DNA of 8,126 bases, taken from NCBI GenBank assembly GCA_026785865.1, contig JAJAZG010000023.1:1-8126 (forward strand), written 5' to 3'. Shown here piece after piece: positions 6,222 to 8,126 of this stretch (position 1 is its first letter; each line of letters opens with the position of its first letter). A program made the position numbers and the translations under genes. The notes under the pieces were generated by a model. It made no database searches, was not told the DNA's origin, and was given only the letters and a program-made list of their open reading frames with translations. The DNA is from Pseudanabaena sp. CAN_BIN31. Lineage in GTDB: Bacteria; Cyanobacteriota; Cyanobacteriia; Pseudanabaenales; Pseudanabaenaceae.

Positions 6222-7385
6222 ATGAAACGCATTACCCTGCTTGGCTCCACTGGCTCGATTGGTACACAAACACTAGATATCGTGGCGGAATACCCTGAAA
6301 AATTTCAGGTGGTGGGAATGACCGCAGGGAACAATATCGATCTGCTTGCCCAACAAATTCGTCAGTTTCAGCCCGAAATTGTGGCGATCGCTAGTCAAAC
6401 TAAACTCGCAGAGCTAAAAGAGGCGATCGCCGATCTCACTGTAAAGCCGATCTTGTTAGCAGGAGCCGAGGGCGTGGAAACTGTTGCCGCCTATGGGGAT
6501 TCTGAGGTGGTGGTAACGGGGATTGTCGGTTGCGCGGGACTATTGCCAACGATCGCTGCCATTAAAGCGGGTAAAAATATTGCACTGGCGAATAAAGAGA
6601 CTTTGATCGCAGGTGGTGAGGTGGTCGTGCCATTGATGAAAAAACATGGCGTGAAATTATTGCCTGCGGATTCTGAACATTCGGCAATTTTTCAGTGTTT
6701 GCAAGGAGTACCAGAGGGCGGACTGCGGCGAATTATTCTTACGGCTTCGGGTGGTGCATTTCGCGATCGCCCCACAGAGGATCTTGCATCAGTCACCGTC
6801 GCCGATGCCCTGAAACATCCTAACTGGGCAATGGGTAAAAAAATTACGATTGACTCGGCAACTTTAATGAATAAAGGTTTAGAAGTAATCGAAGCCCATT
6901 ATCTCTTTGGTGTGAATTATGACCAAATCGAGATCGTGATTCATCCCCAAAGTATTATTCATTCGCTGATCGAATTGGAAGACACTTCAGTATTAGCCCA
7001 GCTTGGTATTCCTGATATGCGTTTGCCCTTGCTCTATTCCCTGTCCTATCCCGATCGCGTGCCAACACAATGGGAACGCCTCGATCTCGTCAAATGTGGC
7101 ACGCTCACCTTCCGCGCCCCCGATCATCAAAAATATCCTTGCATGGAGCTAGCCTATGCCGCAGGTCGTGCTGGTGGAACTATGCCTGCGGTGTTGAATG
7201 CTGCTAATGAGCAAGTGGTAGAACTATTTTTGCAAGAAAGAATTCGCTATGTCCAGATTGCAGATTTGATTAAATATGTATGCGATCGGCATAATTGTGT
7301 TTCTAAGCCAGAGCTTGAAGATATTCTCGAAGCAGATAAATGGGCAAGAAATACTGTAATTGAGCAAGTGATGGCTAAAATTTAA
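6222..7385 (+). CDS. dxr: 1-deoxy-D-xylulose 5-phosphate reductoisomerase
   Basis: Second step of the MEP pathway: converts DXP to 2-C-methyl-D-erythritol 4-phosphate with NADPH and a divalent metal. It supplies precursors for carotenoids, the phytol tail and quinones. 387 residues, full length. The NADPH motif GSTGSIGTQTL is at 8-18 and ANKETLIAGG at 123-132. The metal triad is Asp150 and Glu152 (LPADSEHS) with Glu221 (NKGLEVIEAH). Substrate contacts by family comparison are Ser151, Ser176 (TASGGAF), His199 (HPNWAMGKK), Ser212, Asn217 and Lys218 (DSATLMNKG). The loop Trp202 and Met204 are present, as is HPQSIIHS at 241-248. The C-terminal helical domain contains MPAVLNAANE. Nothing is missing or broken. 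The ATG at 6222 places the nucleotide motif at the expected distance. It diverges from psaC and has no obvious terminator before the toxin gene. Confidence 0.98.
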   Translation: MKRITLLGSTGSIGTQTLDIVAEYPEKFQVVGMTAGNNIDLLAQQIRQFQPEIVAIASQTKLAELKEAIADLTVKPILLAGAEGVETVAAYGDSEVVVTGIVGCAGLLPTIAAIKAGKNIALANKETLIAGGEVVVPLMKKHGVKLLPADSEHSAIFQCLQGVPEGGLRRIILTASGGAFRDRPTEDLASVTVADALKHPNWAMGKKITIDSATLMNKGLEVIEAHYLFGVNYDQIEIVIHPQSIIHSLIELEDTSVLAQLGIPDMRLPLLYSLSYPDRVPTQWERLDLVKCGTLTFRAPDHQKYPCMELAYAAGRAGGTMPAVLNAANEQVVELFLQERIRYVQIADLIKYVCDRHNCVSKPELEDILEADKWARNTVIEQVMAKI

Positions 7386-7441
7386 CAAGATTTTAGATCT
7401 GCTTGTAAATGGCTGAATCTTAAACTAAGTTAGAATAGAAT

Positions 7442-7446
7442 GAGGT
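7442..7446 (+). promoter_or_regulatory. Ribosome binding site deciding the toxin TTG start
   Basis: GAGGT ends 9 nt before TTG at 7456. An in-frame TGA at 7441-7443 excludes a longer protein, and no in-frame ATG or GTG lies between. A -10-like TAGAAT sits just upstream (7431-7436), but I find no -35 at normal spacing. Confidence 0.55.
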
Positions 7447-7455
7447 ATAAAACAG

Positions 7456-7746
7456 TTGCCTATTTCTGTTGACTACATATGGAGCCAAGAAAAAAATGAT
7501 TTACTCAAGGTAGAGCGAGGAGTTTCTTTTGAAGAAATTGTTGTAGCTATTGAGAGTGAAAATTTTCTTGATATTCTTGATCATCCTAATCAAGAGCAAT
7601 ATCCCAATCAATACTTTTTTGTTGTCAGAATAAAGGGTTATGTATGGCTAGTTCCTTTTGTCAGAGATGGAAAACAATGTTTTCTAAAAACAGCATTTCC
7701 TAGTCGTAAGGCGAATAAAACTTATTCAGGAGATAGCAATGATTAA
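7456..7746 (+). CDS. BrnT-like toxin of a type II toxin-antitoxin pair
   Basis: 96 residues, beginning at TTG. It matches what I remember of the BrnT-like toxin group (RelE-type RNase fold). Landmarks are an N-terminal W-S-Q-E-K-N segment, then ERGVSFEEIVVAIE (about 20-33), ILDHPNQEQYPNQYFFVVRIKGYVWLVPFV (40-69), and the basic C-terminal FLKTAFPSRKANKTY (76-90). By family analogy it would cleave mRNA during translation; the basic SRKANK stretch is the likely RNA-contacting part (inference). Toxin-first order with an overlapping antitoxin gene is typical of brnTA modules. Coding sequence and flanks are more AT-rich than dxr and contain no GCGATCGC, which fits acquired DNA, though the stretch is too short to prove it. 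It could also be a related uncharacterised RelE-superfamily subgroup. Confidence 0.75.
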   Translation: MPISVDYIWSQEKNDLLKVERGVSFEEIVVAIESENFLDILDHPNQEQYPNQYFFVVRIKGYVWLVPFVRDGKQCFLKTAFPSRKANKTYSGDSND

Positions 7747-7996
7747 TAATTTAACTGTTGAAGAAGAAGATCTTTTGGCTAGTTATGAACGTGGCGAGTG
7801 GCAATCAATTAACAATCTTCAGGAAGAAATGAACTCTTATAGTCAAGCTGCAACTGCTTGGATGAAAGAACACCATACAATTAGTCTCACTTTGCCAGAA
7901 CATGAATTTGAGCGATTTCAACAAAAAGTAACTAGTTTAGGAGCATCTTCTCAAACTGTTTTGATGAATTTAATCCACCAATTTATTACTCAATAA
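7739..7996 (+). CDS. CopG/BrnA-like ribbon-helix-helix antitoxin
   Basis: 85 residues, overlapping the toxin gene by 8 bp (7739-7746), so translation is probably coupled. AGGAG (7728-7732) gives it a good ribosome site 6 nt before the ATG. The N-terminal half is acidic, with an EEEDLLASYERGEWQSINNL pattern known from antitoxins paired with this toxin group, and would wrap the toxin. From about residue 48, ISLTLPEHEFERFQQKVTSLG reads as strand plus helix, followed by SSQTVLMNLIHQFI as second helix. This is a ribbon-helix-helix DNA-binding domain, so the protein probably autorepresses its operon. Having the DNA-binding part at the C-terminus fits BrnA-like antitoxins. The stop codon lies inside the following hairpin. 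Confidence 0.72.
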   Translation: MINNLTVEEEDLLASYERGEWQSINNLQEEMNSYSQAATAWMKEHHTISLTLPEHEFERFQQKVTSLGASSQTVLMNLIHQFITQ

Positions 7997-8039
7997 AGAA
8001 GAAGAGTGATACGCAATGCGTATCACTCTTCTTCTTTAT
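7993..8039. repeat. Perfect 22-bp hairpin at the end of the antitoxin gene
   Basis: Arms 7993-8014 and 8018-8039 are perfectly complementary around the loop AAT. The stem includes the antitoxin stop codon (7994-7996). The outer arm is purine-rich on one side (AAAGAAGAAGAG) and the core is ATACGC-AAT-GCGTAT. The right arm ends in CTTCTTCTTTA without a clean T run, so it is only a moderate intrinsic terminator. It may protect the 3' end of the transcript. It shares ACGC-N3-GCGT with 5583-5621 and 8082-8126. Confidence 0.7.
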
Positions 8040-8081
8040 ACTTTGAACGCAGGAAGCATAATTCCCTATAAAACTCAAAAA

Positions 8082-8126
8082 CCAAAAAGTTGTAGCGCAC
8101 GCTGCGCGTGCGCTACAACTTTTTGG
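8082..8126. terminator. Perfect 21-bp hairpin at the window edge
   Basis: Arms 8082-8102 and 8106-8126 pair perfectly around the loop TGC. The stem contains AAAAAG on the left and CTTTTT on the right, with a very GC-rich core GCGCACGC/GCGTGCGC, giving a bidirectional-terminator layout. It is the second of two tandem hairpins after the toxin-antitoxin pair, with 42 bp between them. The right arm ends on the last base of the window, so the stem may continue beyond it. Confidence 0.7.

Larger units (their letters stand above)
343..6770. repeat. Dispersed HIP1 palindromes (GCGATCGC), 17 copies
   Basis: Counted by eye, exact GCGATCGC starts at 343, 861, 2392, 2671, 2803, 2830, 2910, 3014, 4664, 4881, 5176, 5332, 5441, 6155, 6384, 6423 and 6763. 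An 8-mer is expected about once per 65 kb in random sequence, so the enrichment exceeds 100-fold. HIP1 is a known hallmark of many cyanobacterial genomes. It occurs here in both coding and intergenic DNA. The IMPase-family gene, Uma2, psaC and the toxin-antitoxin pair contain none. Four copies lie within 2803-3021. Confidence 0.95.

Noticed and set aside
7385..7406. ACAAG/CTTGT inverted repeat after dxr
   Set aside because: Five-bp stem with a long loop and no T tract; not a credible terminator, so none is called for dxr.
1..8126. CRISPR array, tRNA, rRNA, insertion sequence or defence island
   Set aside because: No regularly spaced direct repeats, no cloverleaf or rRNA-like sequence and no transposase motifs were seen. 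The only defence-related candidates are the Uma2 gene and the toxin-antitoxin pair.

Overview
The window looks like chromosomal DNA from a cyanobacterium. The strongest evidence is psaC, which encodes the photosystem I FA/FB iron-sulfur subunit (81 residues, near-invariant sequence). I also count 17 copies by eye of the palindrome GCGATCGC (HIP1), where chance would predict far fewer than one in 8 kb. A complete dxr (MEP isoprenoid pathway) and a Uma2-family gene fit the same picture. A Pseudanabaena-like or other non-marine cyanobacterium is my guess, not something the sequence proves.

Layout, left to right. Positions 1-120 are low-complexity T/G-rich sequence followed by C runs of 20 and 27, which most likely mark a damaged contig end. 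Two exported-protein genes follow on the minus strand: an S8 (subtilisin-like) protease (164-1822), and upstream of it a LysM/M23 cell-wall peptidase (1926-2873). Diverging from the M23 gene is an inositol-monophosphatase-family enzyme (3039-3884, plus). It converges on a minus-strand pair: a Uma2-family protein (3919-4491) preceded 34 bp upstream by an M14/aspartoacylase-like zinc hydrolase (4526-5563). Two perfect hairpins (5583-5658) separate that pair from psaC (5733-5978, minus). psaC diverges from dxr (6222-7385, plus). Last comes a compact overlapping BrnT-like toxin and CopG-like antitoxin pair (7456-7996, plus), closed by two more long perfect hairpins (7993-8039 and 8082-8126).

The genes do not form one pathway. 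The left part handles envelope and extracellular proteolysis. The middle holds small-molecule hydrolases. The right part is photosynthetic and isoprenoid housekeeping with a toxin-antitoxin module inserted beside it. No gene-free stretch exceeds 300 bases, and I see no tRNA, rRNA, CRISPR array, insertion sequence or origin.

The most unusual feature is a set of intergenic hairpins at gene 3' ends. Three of them (5583-5621, 7993-8039, 8082-8126) are perfect 18-22 bp stems with 3-nt loops and the same core, ACGC-N3-GCGT, although their outer arms are unrelated. A fourth (133-165) has a related core. They may be ordinary terminators or members of a dispersed palindrome family. Other points are a Glu at the usual Asp position of the S8 triad, a tenth cysteine in PsaC, and a terminator-like hairpin only 19 nt upstream of the M14 start codon.
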